From assembly GCA_002633025.1 (NCBI GenBank), contig NMRB01001156.1, forward strand, positions 54,866-118,865: DNA of 64,000 nt. Reading direction: 5' to 3'. Positions 1 to 12,159 of this stretch are shown here, one piece after another (the stretch's first letter is position 1; each line of letters begins with the position of its first letter). The notes under the pieces were generated by a model. The model worked only from the letters and a program-made list of their open reading frames with translations. It searched no databases and was not told the DNA's origin. The stretch is from Notospermus geniculatus. Its lineage: Eukaryota > Nemertea > Pilidiophora > Heteronemertea > Lineidae. Position numbers and translations under genes: made by a program.

Positions 1-329
1 CCCTACCAGTCCCGGCTACCGTACCAATAAATCACTAAAGAACGCAGTTGTAAATATAAGGATTTAATCATCTTCTAGACTAAAAAGAGGCCACATCATC
101 AAAACACTAGACTACCGTAATTTACATGAATGTGCGGTACTATGTGGCAAGAGAGAGCACTTATAAATCTCCGTAGAGGCCCCATGTTTGCAGAGTAGGA
201 TGTATTCATGTACCGGCACTAAGCCAAAAAGATAGAGTGAGCATTTTTACTGTACTGTACATACTAGTAACTGTAATTCTAATGAGCGGAATGAACCATA
301 ACACCATTTGAACATGTTCCATGTGGTAT

Positions 330-3259
330 CTACTTCCATTCGGTGATCTGCTGATCTTTTTCGATGAATTCTCCTCGTGGAGTTTTCACGCCGGGAGGGA
401 GTAAGGCAAGGTAGACAGGGTTCATCGCTCCTGAAAGCAAAACAGCAAGGAGAAATTGATGAGCTGGTACCTAACCTCTTTGCAGCACTACAGGGAGATA
501 AGGTCCCAAGAATATCGCACCCATTTTTTCTGCTTGCAACATTATGGGTTAATGGCAAGGAATCAAATGCCTTTATGGTTCCTTGTAAATTTTGGTTTAA
601 TTCCTTACGGTAATGGGGATATGGGATTGTCTTTCTAACTTTGGATACCCTTATTAGTAATGCAATGTAGAATCAACATGGTGACTTTGTAGACCATCAT
701 CTCACCTTCTTGTGGGGTCTTTGGACCTTTACCACTCGACATGTCAGTGTTAACATAGCCGGGACAACACTGAAATGAAAGCACCAATGTTGGAAATTTT
801 AAGGTATACTTAACATGATACCGGTATATACATGTAGGGTGTGGAAAAGAACATTGTTTTGCGTATACCGCCTGGGAGTGGCACTGAATTAACGGATAAG
901 AATGTAGGCCGCCTACTTACACAGTTCACGACCAGGTCCTCCCTCGGGTCATTATCAAGTTCTTTCTGTTGAATCTTCGTCATGACTGTTACTGCCATTT
1001 TGGTTGTGCCGTACTTTGAGGATGGCCAATCCTTTGCAGAGTCAGTGCCATCTTTCACTGCCCTGCAACATACCGGTACATATTCATTGACAAACTAAAG
1101 TCATGAATACAAACAGCCTCACTTATGATGTGGTTCAGGATCAGAAGCAAGGGACCACAAAATATTTCAATTTTCTAACCCGTGTAATGGGATGCAGCTC
1201 TGAAGAATATCTACCAGCACTAGCATACACACTAGCATTTCAAAATACATGTAGTTACGATGTTGTACATTTTCTTCTTGTTTTACTTACTGAACGAAAG
1301 TATCCATTAAGGCCACAAGTTCATCCATGTTCATTGGCGATGTCATAGTCTTTCTCAAATCAGCAGAGCATTTATTCAATGCATAGTGTGCACTCATACT
1401 TGACAAATGAACCACCCTGAAGATGAAAGGCATGTCGGTTGATACCGTATCTTAAACAACTCCCAATGCCCAATTTTTTTGTGCCTGCAGTCTTCCAGCC
1501 CGTCTTGAAGGCACATGATGGGCTTCAAGCCCTATTCAATTTTTCTAATTCTTTAACCATGTTAACAGGCCCCTTGCATACTGCAGTTTCAGTTCTATTT
1601 AACAACAGGCTGGCTGTTGGTTCCAAATGAGAACCTGTACCGTACTCCAAATGAGATGTAGGCCTACTCAAGGCAAGGCAAGAGCGACTGCCAGCAGATG
1701 ACCAATGAAACAGAGAATGAACTACAGTGTATTGTATTCTTAACATCAAGACATGTGTGTCCCATTTCTCACCTGGCATGAGGACGGAGAAGTGGAAATA
1801 AAACTTTACAGGCATCAAGAGTGCCAGTGAAGTTTGTCCGCAGGGTAACTTCAGCTTGTTCTGCAGCAGGTGCTGTGGATGCGTTCTAGAAAAATGAGAT
1901 GGTACAGTATAAACACCTCCAGGGGTGTCAAAAGTAGTAAAAAACAACAGCTGGAAAATGGAGCCCTTACTCCATGGTCTTGCACACTAGGCCTACATGC
2001 ACTACTACCATTACCTTATAAGCTATTCCAGCATTATTGACCAAAATGTCCAGCCCGCCATACTTTTCTTTCAGGTACTTTGCAAATGTCTGAAGACTTT
2101 CCAAGGAACAGATATCCAGTTGGTGGAACTGGGGATGACATCCCTTAGCTTCGAGTGTCTTCACAGCTTCTTGGCCCCTCCCAGCATCACGAGCTGCCAT
2201 TAAAGAGAAAATACCATAGAACTAGTCGGGGACATGAAAATTCAAAACTATCACAGTTTCAAAATCAGATAGTCAGAGAATGAGATGATGGAGACAGCTT
2301 ATGATGTGTTGAAAATGAAAACCTGAGACATAGTGTGAGAGTTTGTCTGTTTGAAAGCTTTTTTTTGAACTGACTGCTTCATCCAAACAGACAAGGCGGG
2401 TTCCGCAGACATGAACTGATCTCACCTTGCCTTAGACTGCCATGCAGTAGGCCTACCAGTACAAATCATTAGTTATTGTTTCAAACTAAAGCTCGCGACT
2501 CAATTTCATGGCTTTGTTACCTGTGAGGTAGACCTTCCAACTTTCTCCAAGTTTCTGGCAGAGGGATTCAACAATCGCAAATCCAATCCCCTTGTTGGAC
2601 CCTGTTACCTGAAGTGGAAGGAAAAAGAAAAGAATCCGCCTAGGTCTGAGAACCCTAACCCTGGCATAGGCCTAGGCCTAACTGTGAGACTAATGATTAG
2701 AGCAAGGGTTTGAGTTAGGGTTTACATAACAACCGAGTTTCCAAGAAGCGCCATGGCAACGTCGTGACCTCTCGCCGAATCTTGCAGAGCCAAAATGGTC
2801 TATAGGCCTACATTCTCAGTGAAGTGTGTAAGGACCTGTGGTCCCCTCCCTGATAAGTATCGAACCACAAGATCAATTCAAGAACTGCCTTGTTTTTCTA
2901 CTAGGCCTATTGCTAGGCCTATATGCTAAGGCCTGCCTAGGCTATTCAGTGAAGTGTGTAAGGACCTGTGGTCCCCTAACTATAGTATCGAACCACAAGA
3001 ACCTTTGAACAACCTTCTCGCGTCAGTTCCCTGTCTGTCACGGAACAAAACCGGCTCTTTTTACAAGGGACATCCTTTACTGTTACACCGGCCTACCCGG
3101 CGAGGCACTCATCATGGAATGGAATGGTACCGAGTCAGGCTACTGATGCATGCCTTTAAACACCATATGATTGATTTTTTAGTCGCACAGTGACCTCTAC
3201 TTGATCCCTTCATCTAACTGACCATATATACTTACAACAGCCACCCTTGTCACAGACAT
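330..3259 (-). CDS. CBR1-like: Carbonyl reductase [NADPH] 1-like, copy B
   Basis: Cytosolic short-chain dehydrogenase/reductase predicted to reduce carbonyl compounds with NADPH. Exons, 5' to 3': 3236-3259, 2521-2608, 2015-2193, 1773-1885, 1291-1416, 921-1062, 706-769, 330-430. Splice phases chain to 278 aa; human CBR1 is 277 aa. Visible features are the TGSNKGIG nucleotide-binding loop at the start of exon 2, NNAG at the end of exon 3 and the catalytic YGTTK (YxxxK) in exon 6; exon 8 ends TEWK-stop. The ATG was chosen because MSVTRVAV followed by a GTAAGT donor matches the paralogue. Same exon plan as the gene upstream at 3987-8219, so a tandem duplicate. Exon 7 is one codon longer than in that copy. 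Family assignment is firm; the exact substrate is not known. Confidence 0.9.
2811..3003. repeat. Imperfect direct duplication in CBR copy B intron 1
   Basis: About 55 bp beginning CAGTGAAGTGTGTAAGGACC occurs at 2818-2873 and again at 2947-3001, separated by AGGCCTA-rich sequence. The copies differ by a few bases after GGTCCCCT. No coding role is seen. Confidence 0.75.
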
Positions 3260-3312
3260 GATTTCACTGTAAATCGTTTAGTCAGATCCTCGACCTCGTC
3301 AGCAAACTGAAA

Positions 3313-3416
3313 GTTGGACTGGTTCCGATCTTTGCCGCTCCACTCCTGCGGCGCTACTGTCCATGCCGCAGTTAGCGCCGCTGGAGTGGAGCGGCAAAGA
3401 CGAGAACCAGTCTAAC
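3313..3416. repeat. Fold-back repeat upstream of CBR copy B
   Basis: The two halves are near-perfect inverted copies (GTTGGACTGGTTC at the left, GAACCAGTCTAAC at the right), with a long arm around TTTGCCGCTCCACTCC. It lies about 55 bp before the ATG of copy B, so it may sit in the 5' leader or core promoter. It looks like a small MITE. Confidence 0.75.
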
Positions 3417-3986
3417 TACTGGGTGTGGTCGCATTTCGCACCGCAGCTGAGAGCCAATCAAAAACCAGCCTTTTAAACTGCTAAATTACGCGGGAACGGC
3501 AAAAAGTAGCTAAACTCATCCAATTTGTTTAAGTTACTCTTAGTCTGAATTCATTACCGCCGTGGCTTATTGAGATTCAGGGCGGTGCTCCGCAGCAGGG
3601 TAGAGAAGGGACGTCCGGCGAGCGAGCACTGGACAGCAGGGAGCACGTGTATGACAATCAAGACAATCAATAAAATCATAAATATATCATATATTTATGA
3701 TACCGGTAAAATCAATAAGTCAAGACAATCAATAAAGTCAACGCAACAAATCAGTTAATTGTTGACTAAGGAACAGAACAAAAAGGCACAATCTTCACAA
3801 AGAAAAGACAAAGCTGTGTATGTGTCGCAAGCCCGTCGATCGGACATTGACAAGAGAAAACTAGGCGTATACAGCTGGATTAAAAGGGGCGAAGAAACAT
3901 TTTTTTGCTTCTGTGGGATGAACCATCAACTTGAATATGTATGTGTCATAAAAATACATGTACATGTAGTTTCATGTGGCATCCGT

Positions 3987-6900
3987 CTACTTCCACTCAG
4001 TGACCTGCTGATCATTTTCGATGAATTCTCCTCGTGGGGTTTTCACGCCGGGAGGGAGTAAAGCAAGGTAGACGGGGTTTTTCGCACCTGAAGTGAAACA
4101 AAGAGCAGGGCGAAATTAAAGTTGGACCGAGTTCAAAAAGAGTAGGCCCAACGGTAGGCCCTTAATACGTTGCAGTTACGGATCGCCATGTTTTGTTACA
4201 GATATCGTCAGTAGTTAGGCCTACTAACGATGTTTTAACAATGTGCCTGACCCCTTTGCAACACAGGAACAAGGGCTATTCACAACACTGAGATATGGGA
4301 ATGTCTTTTAAATTTGAACGAGCCCATTCGCAAAAGTTGTAGAATCAACGAAATGAATGACATGGTGACAGGCGCGGATCCAAGGGGCGCACGTCTCCCT
4401 TTCGGCCAAAAAATCTGTAAAATCGACCGTGAAATTCTGAAATTTAGAGCAAATCATTGAAATTCACCGCAGATTTCAATGTTTCTAGCATAGTGCGCCC
4501 CCTCCTTTCCGAAATCCCGGATCCGCCCCTGCTGGGTGACTTTGCATGCCGAGGACGTTACGGGATCATCTCACCTTCCTTAGGAAGCTTGCCTAGACCA
4601 CCCGACATATCAGTCTGAACCAGCCCTGGACAACACTGTAAAAATATATCAACAATGTCATTTGGTAAGGTGGATGCACTAGTGCTTGTTGAAAACAACC
4701 AAATCATGAGTGGGATTCTGGAAAATGCATGTTGGCCGCCACTAGTTTAGTAGGCCTACTGAATGAATTCGACAGATATGAGACTACCATAGGCCTACTT
4801 ACACAGTTCACGACCAAATCCTCCCTCGGGTCATTATCAAGTTCTTTCTGTTGAATCTTCGTCATGATTGTCACTCCCATTTTGGACACGGCGTACTTCC
4901 ATGATGCCCAACCCTTCGCAGCATCTGTGCCATCTTTCACTGCCCTGGAACATTATATTCATTATCAGCAGACAGCCCCACTTTATATGTGGTGTAGGGA
5001 CAAATACCACCTTTGCTGCCTGAACTCCTGCGCCGGCGCTCCCGTCCCCCGCCCCGAGTATTTAGGCGGCAAAGCCGGCAACGGCTATATATGACGTCAT
5101 AAAACTGCGATATAAACTGCTAAATAAACAATATAAACTGCTAAATAAACTGCGATATAAACTGCTAAATGAACCAATTCGTTCCGAATTGGTTTATTTA
5201 GCACGAACCAAATAAACCAATTCGTTCCGAATTGGTTTATTTAGCAGTTCATTCGCAGTTCATTGATGCTACAGGTTCGGGAAAACACTTTTGATGCACT
5301 GACTGAGGAGACTTTATGCAAGTGGCTATCGCACTAATCGACGTCATCTTCGGAGGTACTCGGCTACATTCGGACGGCCATGATCGCGCACGACGATGCG
5401 CCTGCAAATCGTTCTCTGACGTTCAGATTACGGTCGTTCCGATGCCGTTTAATACCAGGGGCGGCAGCCAATTTGACCAACGGGAGACTTTGTTATTGTT
5501 TTCATTCCACATGCGGACAGAAGGGACACGAGATTTGGCTGCGGGGAAATCTTTCGCCCGGGGTCAATTGGCCCGTACGGAATTTATACCGGTAGACAAT
5601 GACGAATGTGTGGCACCATGACCTTGTACAATGATATATTCGCCAGATCAGGTCCGGACTTGAAGGTGTTAGTTATTGGGATGGAATCTACTGTTATTAG
5701 TGTCAAGTGACCCAAAGATAAAATGTGATTCAATATAAAAACACCGGTCTGGTATGGTAGGGCGGAGTGGACTTACACTGTAATTATGTCGGGGGAATAG
5801 TTCCAACCTAGCAACAAGATGGAAAACGTCTGCTCATGTTCAATTATCAAATTTCATTTGTCAGAAAACTCGGATGTCTTTGGTACTGATGGCAGCAACA
5901 ACACATTGAAAACCTACTGGAATCATCCGCATGGCTCAGTTTTGGCATTGGTCAGCAAATCATGAATGTACTGTGTTTTCAATTACACTTTTAAACCTAC
6001 GCCACATTTCAATCTTACTTACTGAACGAAGCTATCCATTAAGGCCACAAGTTCATCCATGCTCATTGGAGATGTCATAGTCTTTCTCAAATCAGCAGAG
6101 CATTTATTGAATGCATAGTTTGCACTCTCACTTGACAAATGAACCACCCTGAAGATGAAAGGCATGTCGGGTGATACCATATCTTTAAACAACTCCCAAT
6201 GCCCAATGAATTTTTTTGTGCCTGCAGTCTTCCAGCCCGTCTTTAAGGCACATGATGGGCTTCAAGCCCTATTCAATTTTTCTAATTCTTTAACAGGCCC
6301 CTTGAGTCTTCCTCAAATCAGCAGAGCATTGATTCAAACCATAGAGCATCGCAACCATGCGCGACATATGAACCACCCTGAAGATGAAAAGCGTCAGGTG
6401 GTAAACCTTATATCTTTCATTTTTTTGTGTCTTATAGGGCTTACAATGTTCTCTGAGCATACATCAAAGCATTGTTTTGCTCCATTGCGCCGATCTTCTA
6501 ATTCTTCTTATCAGAATCCTCACAGGAATTCAGTTCAAAAAGATCCAGTAAGCAAGAGGTTGTCCCGAGATTCCATAAACAGTCTTACTCTACTCAAGAC
6601 AACAGTGGCAAGTGCCAGCAGACAACCAATGAAACAGCAGAAATCAACGTGTGTCTCATTTCTCACCTGGCATGAGGACGGAGAAGCGGAAATAAAATTT
6701 TACAGGCATCAAGAGTGGCCGTGAAGTTGGTCCGCACGGTAACTTCAGCTTGTTCTGCAGCAGGTGCTGTGGAGGATCTCTGGAAAACGACATCAGGGAT
6801 CTCAATAGACAACAGGCGGAAATAGAGCCCCTTCCTCTTTCTTGCACCGGATACTATACCGGGAGGCCTACCTTATAAGCGATTCCAGCATTATTGACCA

Positions 6901-8219
6901 AAATGTCCAGCCCGCCATACTTTTCCTTCAGGTACTTTGCAAATGTTTGAAGACTTTCCAAGGAACAGATATCCAGTTGGTGGAACTGGGGATGACATCC
7001 CTTAGCTTCGAGTGTCTTCACAGCTTCTTGGCCCCTCCCAGCATCGCGAGCTGCCATATTGAAATGAAAATACCTTAGCGGGACAGGTTTCAGAGACCAA
7101 AGGGCGGTTTACACTAGGTTGCACCAAGTTCCAAGTTGCAGCAACTTGCAACTTGTTGCAAACTACCTGGGACGCTTTACACATAGAAATATCGATGCAA
7201 CATCCAGCGTGATCGAGTTGCAACAAGTTGCATGCCCGTTTACACATGCAACTTTTATGAAACTTTTTGGTCTCATCAGGTTTATGCAACAAGTTGCATG
7301 AAGTTGCATATGAAAAGTTGCATGTGTAAACGGGCCTTGAGATGATGTCACTAATGTCCGTAGTGTTGACAATGAACAACGGAGAACTGGTCAGTTTTAG
7401 TGAAAAATGTTCAGGTGAATCGACGGAGTTCTCCAACCAGGCAGGACAGGCGGCCACTTCAGACGGTTAGGCAGTTATACACACACGTGTTTCTTTTTTG
7501 CATGTTTCTGCAAATTCATGTATTTTTCAAAAATATTTTTATGACGTGTCCTTCCCGCCCACATTTCTTGACTAGGCCTATATTATATTTGAACTTTCGC
7601 CTGGCCTTATGTTTTACCTGTGAGGTATACATTCCAATTTTCTCCAAGTCTCTGGCAAAGGATTTCAACAGTTGCAAGTCCAATCCCTTTGTTGGACCCT
7701 GTTACCTGGAGCGGAAATAAAGGAAGTGTCTGTGCTTTGACGAAGAGGAAAAGACGCCCTCTCAATGCTCTCTCAGTTGCACACGCAAAGGATTCACAAT
7801 CCCATGCATTATTATGCGTTATCAATATCACACGTCATTTATAAATGATCGGCCCAGCAGGGACCTGGCGCGGAGGCCTTGGTGCCAAAAAATTGCACTG
7901 ATTTCAGATCCAATTGCGGAAACATTCATCATGACACTCCCTAGGGCTCAGATTTCCTTCTTCAGTTTTCAAGATGAATCACCCGATGCCTCTGACAAAG
8001 CTTTTGATTCAAACTCCGTCGGCGACCAACGCAGGACGCCATGTTCGACGACGAATTTTGTCGGTCATCCATGGTCGAAACGGTGCTGCGATGATGTCGG
8101 CGTTTAAATTTGATCACGCATCGGACCCGGATGCTCGGCGTTTGTCGGAATCCACTTTAACTGCTGGACTAGGCACTAATTCTAGGCGTACTTACCACAG
8201 CCACCCTTGTCGCTGACAT
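3987..8219 (-). CDS. CBR1-like: Carbonyl reductase [NADPH] 1-like, copy A
   Basis: Second member of the tandem SDR pair. Exons, 5' to 3': 8196-8219, 7618-7705, 6872-7050, 6667-6779, 6023-6148, 4803-4944, 4575-4635, 3987-4087, giving 277 aa. The Rossmann loop TGSNKGIG is at residues 10-17, NNAG at 90-93 and the catalytic Tyr194/Lys198 in KYAVSK, the same numbering as human CBR1. The start is a 24-nt first exon coding MSATRVAV. Intron sequences are partly alignable with copy B, for example the stretch after CAATGCCCAAT near 6198 and 1465, which indicates a fairly recent duplication. Intron 2 holds a fold-back repeat, intron 4 a decayed extra copy of exon 5, and intron 5 AT-rich palindromes. Confidence 0.9.
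4367..4533. repeat. MITE-like element with GGATCC termini, CBR copy A intron 7
   Basis: Left end ACAGGCGCGGATCC and right end GGATCCGCCCCTGCT are inverted. The interior contains partly inverted AAATCTG/CAGATTT stretches. Small non-autonomous DNA transposon by structure; family not assigned. Confidence 0.6.
5098..5262. repeat. AT-rich tandem and palindromic repeat, CBR copy A intron 5
   Basis: The motif ATAAACTGCTAAAT recurs four times. It is followed by two copies of a palindrome centred on CCAATTCGTTCCGAATTGG joined to GTTTATTTAGC. The rest of this long intron (to 6022) shows no convincing coding signal; ORFs in it lack family features. Confidence 0.7.
6302..6377 (-). pseudogene. Vestigial duplicate of carbonyl reductase exon 5
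   Basis: Inside intron 4 of copy A. The segment repeats the start of exon 5 (6023-6148): acceptor-side CATCTTCAG, a decayed VVH-type start, then LRKT on the minus strand. It lacks the rest of the exon and the donor. It reads as a partial internal duplication that has decayed. It is probably spliced out with the intron. Confidence 0.6.
7100..7338. repeat. GTTGCA-rich fold-back MITE, CBR copy A intron 2
   Basis: Ends AAGGGCGGTTTACAC and GTGTAAACGGGCCTT are inverted. The interior is packed with GTTGCA/TGCAAC words that can form many internal hairpins. Open frames across it are repeat artefacts. Confidence 0.7.
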
Positions 8220-9330
8220 ATTTCACCGGAGGAGTTTATTGAGATGTGTGGTCAGTGTCTCCTCAGTCTGCACTAGGCCTACCCCTCTCAGATTCGTCAG
8301 TTCGTCAGACTTCAATCAATACACCACGACGACATATAATAGATACGGTTCGCGTGATTCGTCTGCCCTATATAACGAAGTCCAGTTTTTAACAGTTTTG
8401 TTCAAATTTATGACCATACTTGATACTATTTATTGATATTGGACAATCGTCGCCGGCGAGAAGATTCCACGCATCGCTCTCACCTGGCGTCAACAGCCAA
8501 TTGTTGCTCGGTGGCGAATATAGTTATAGTGGAAATCAATGGTTATAGTTATAACGCATTTTCCCATTAACCGCCGATAGGCACGGACGGACTTTCTATG
8601 CGGTCGGCCCAGATCGTTTGGCGACATCGCCCTGCTCACCTCGTCGTGACCAGTGTGCTGCCCGTTTTTATTTCAACCAACGCCACATGCGTCCATGTGA
8701 AGTAGTGATGCCGTAAAATGGTATTTTCTAGTCTTGCCCGCCCATCATTCTGGCTACTATATTCTGGAGAAGAAATCATGAGAAAAATACCATCGACCCT
8801 CCAACAGATGAAAAGACTTATGACTAGGTTTCTAGGAAACAAGTAACAGAACCCTGTAGACGCTGAAGAATTCGAAGCACAAAATTTTTATTCATTGAGT
8901 ACCGGGGTATAGGCAATTTGGGGCCGAGGCTCTGGTTCACCAAATCTACATTATCATTTTATGAAATAAAACTACCATCACGGAATCATCTCTACAGCTC
9001 CACGAGCCAGTCTGTTGAGCAGACGGAGGGTGTGCTACTCTGCGAAATGACCGCAACACACCGCTCACAGGCGCGGACAGGCACACGCCCATTCGTACCG
9101 TACTTCGGCACAGTTTCGAGCTCACGTGAGACCCGCGTTGAGAATGGCATTGAGAATGGCATACCGCTCCAGGAGTGTATTCCGCGAAGGCGTAGCAATA
9201 TGAACCCTTGATGCTTCAAGATGAAATATGTATGTTTGCTGGTGATGGTCTCAGGCTGATGAGACGATCTCACAAACACGTTGAATGTGTGCGGTGTGTG
9301 CTACCAACTTATAGAAGAAGTCAAGCTATG
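8220..9330. other. Intergenic: upstream of CBR copy A, left flank of the transposon
   Basis: Contains the putative promoter of CBR copy A and ordinary AT/GC-mixed sequence. No conserved ORF, RNA gene or clear repeat was recognised. The sequence changes to transposon at 9331, where the terminal repeat CAATAGACT begins. Confidence 0.5.
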
Positions 9331-9572
9331 CAATAGACTATATCACTCCAAAAGAGCGCAGCACCTGACGGGTACTACAGCGTCACGACGTCCCGTACTC
9401 ATTCCATGACATCTTGACGTGAGACGACGTCATGATCGCTGAAACAAGTGGAGGTTTTTCGAGTGACGTCACCGCGTTCAGAATGGGGGACGGGACGTCG
9501 TGACGCTGTAGGCCTAGCTAGCGACAGTCAGGTGGCCGCGGCCTAGATTTGACGTCAAATCCACCTAAGTCG
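9331..9572 (+). repeat. Left terminal inverted repeat with inserted hairpin
   Basis: Matches the right terminus in 9331-9372 and again from about 9521 to 9572. About 148 bp (9373-9520) between the two matching blocks is absent from the right end. That segment is a hairpin: CTACAGCGTCACGACGTCCC at 9376-9395 is exactly inverted around 9492-9511. Confidence 0.75.
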
Positions 9573-10059
9573 TGACGTCGTTGCATATCATTAGCGACCT
9601 CATTAGCGCGCGAATTTTCCGCGATTTACAAATCTTCGGTAAAACGCCCAGAACTCTCATTCAATCAAATTCTGTGATCAGAACCGATTGGATTCCAAAA
9701 GAGTGATATCTAATAGATATATTCACGCAAAGATTATGTCCATCAACGAAGTTTCTTTTGAGTGAAGAGACATTAGTTGACCGACTACCAAGAAAAATCG
9801 GCACTTTTTCGGGCAGGTTCGCGCCGTTCAAAATTAGATATCTCCTCTAATACGCGGCAGCAGCCGAGATAACACTTGATAATTGTCAAGACAAATTTAC
9901 TCAATAAATTAGTACTAATAAAACCATAATACACTTAGAGAACAATTTTAGTAATACTTTTTAGTTGCCAAAATTTTGCGCCGTGTCCTTGTTTACTTCC
10001 GATGATGACCGAATGATGCCGAACGCTTTCCCGCCTCTGCACGTCGGACGTGATCCATC

Positions 10060-12159
10060 ATGCATGTCATGGCGCTTGTGCCCTCGTGTTCTGCTATTTT
10101 CTCCGCAAGTATCTTGAAATATATGTCATCTTCTACTTTGCAGCTTGATCCAAGGACTCATATTACTTTTAGTTTTCCAGGTAAGACGGCAGAAGAACTT
10201 TTTGAGCGTGTGAAGTGTGTCGACCATGCATTCGACGTCGCAGTTGTCCAGGTCGGTGCGAACGACTGCAGCCAAGGACATGGTGGTCACCCCGGCCCGG
10301 TTTTGACCCCCAAGGATGTATTCATTCGTATCAAGGTAAGCATGATAGGCAGAAGATGGTTTTGTGGTCTTGGGTCTTTACTTGTCAGTAATGCCTCCTA
10401 GGCCTACCTACAGGCCCGGGCTACAGGCTCAGCTACGACAATAACCGTAGGCGTAGGGCCTATCCGTAGGCCTAGGCTAGGGCTAGGCATAGCTAGGTAG
10501 CCTATGCCAAGCTAGGCTTGCGCTAGTCTAGGAGGCAGTGCACATGGTGCAGTGGTCAAATTGTAGGCCTAGGCTAGGCCCCTAGAGGCCTAGGCCTAGG
10601 GAGCCCGCTAGGGAGGCCCTACCTAGGCCTAGGCCTAGGCCTAGTCATGCTAGTTAGCATGGTTAGGCCAAGGCCTAGGCCTAGCCATGCTTTATGGGTT
10701 GTTTGATTGTGTGGATTTCTTTTTGTCGTGATTGTTCTCTCTTTGATTTACAGACTTTGGTGATGTACCTCATCATGGTGAAGAGATCCCGTGTCATATT
10801 GTATACAATTTTGCCAAGGTGGGCCTATTATTTTATTTAATTTTTTTCCAGCCTATCCAAACCAAACAGTTATTTTTTTTATTTCGTGACACCCTGTGTA
10901 AGATTGATCTCAGTGACCTGTCCTGAACTGGTTTACACTCTGTCAATAAATTTGATACATTGTATCATTTTGTGTATTGTCATAATGCTAAAAATAGACC
11001 AATGTCAGAGCCATCTCTCAGTTAGTAGGTAAACAATAAGTATCATTTTGTCTTGATATGATTGGTCCCAGTCATATGTTAAATATGTATCAGCCTATCA
11101 GAAGTCTTCAGCAGGTCATGTGCTTGGTTACAAAGTTGTTGAGCAGCCACACCTAGCAACAAGCATGCTCTCCTCATTTGTTCAGATGTCACTACTTTTC
11201 CATGCATGCCATGTGAAGCATGACTGATTTTATTTTATTACCAAATGAAACTCAAAAATAGAATAGATTTTATATATATTAAACTTATATTATAACCTGA
11301 TGAATACAGTGTCACAGTAGATGAAGAAGATCACATTGGGAACAAGTGTTGAGGTTGAGCCGCAAAATACAATAGGGCCTAAGTTTGTCCTTCTGGGATA
11401 GTCTGAGTAGGCTAGGCTAGGCTATAATTTATAGTGAACATGCTGAAGAACATTGAATGATTTCCAGTAATTATCAGTATGAATGCATAATTTTACCAAA
11501 CAAATGCACTGATGTTTCCTTGGTACTTTGTCAGTTTAATTTAATTATCCCCCGTACCATAACATCTTTTTTTACATTCAGAGATGATATTGATGAAGCA
11601 AACCAGAAAGCCAAACTTGTGAACAAGATGTTGAAGAAGACGTTCAGAAGAAGTGGATTACCAGTGCAAGTATTCGCAACTGAGGTAGGTATATTTTTAT
11701 ACCAATTTAATAGGCCTACCGGTAATACTTTTTCTGTGTGCCTGGGATTTGTTGTGAGTAGGGCCTATGGCTAATTATTATGTATTATATCTACCCCTTG
11801 AAATGTGTTTGAACATGTTGAATAGAAAGAGGATAAAGTCTGTGGAAGTGGAGTATGCAGGGTTTTGGTTACAAGCTGTTCAGTTGATGATATTGTGCCC
11901 TTCCACATCATTCATCACATTATGATTGCTTAAATTGACTTTCCAGACAGTGGTCGGCCAACCACCTCACCCTACGATGCTTTGCAAGGATGACCTTCAC
12001 CTTTCCAACTTTGGAAACAGAGTGTTCGCCGACATCCTTTGTCAACAACTGAGCGGTGACTTTTACAGGAGCTCTCCCCGGGTTGCATTCGTGCGGAGGA
12101 AGTGTCAGGGATGTGGCGCAGAAGGTCATGATAACCTTGCATGTGAAAATATTTGGTAA
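10060..12159 (+). CDS. SGNH/GDSL-like hydrolase with CCHC zinc knuckle (transposon-borne)
   Basis: Exons 10060-10335, 10754-10818, 11582-11684 and 11947-12159 join in phase (0, 2, 0) to 218 aa. GAND at residues 66-69 fits block III (GxND) of SGNH hydrolases, and DDLH at 163-166 fits the block V DxxH carrying the catalytic Asp/His. A CX2CX4HX4C zinc knuckle (CQGCGAEGHDNLAC) lies near the C-terminus. An in-frame TGA at 10051 fixes the first ATG of this exon. Block I (GDS, nucleophile Ser) is not seen, so either an upstream exon is missing from my model or the enzyme has lost that residue. It is inside the Academ-like element and convergent with the transposase. Esterase-like modules occur in several transposons, often with nucleic-acid-binding fingers; the substrate is unknown. 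Confidence 0.65.
10396..10690. repeat. AGGCCT/CTAGGC simple-repeat tract
   Basis: Intron 1 of the esterase gene. Dense TAGGCC, CCTAGG and GGCTAGGC words include a run of GGCCTAGGCCTAGGCC near 10625. The same word is scattered through the window, for example at 34040, 35340 and 59155. Confidence 0.8.

Noticed and set aside
5316-5621. ORF in CBR copy A intron 5
   Set aside because: No recognisable domain, overlapping frames of similar length, and flanked by repeats; intronic noise is more likely.
7163-7457. ORFs in the GTTGCA-rich intron segment
   Set aside because: They fall in a fold-back MITE inside CBR copy A intron 2.
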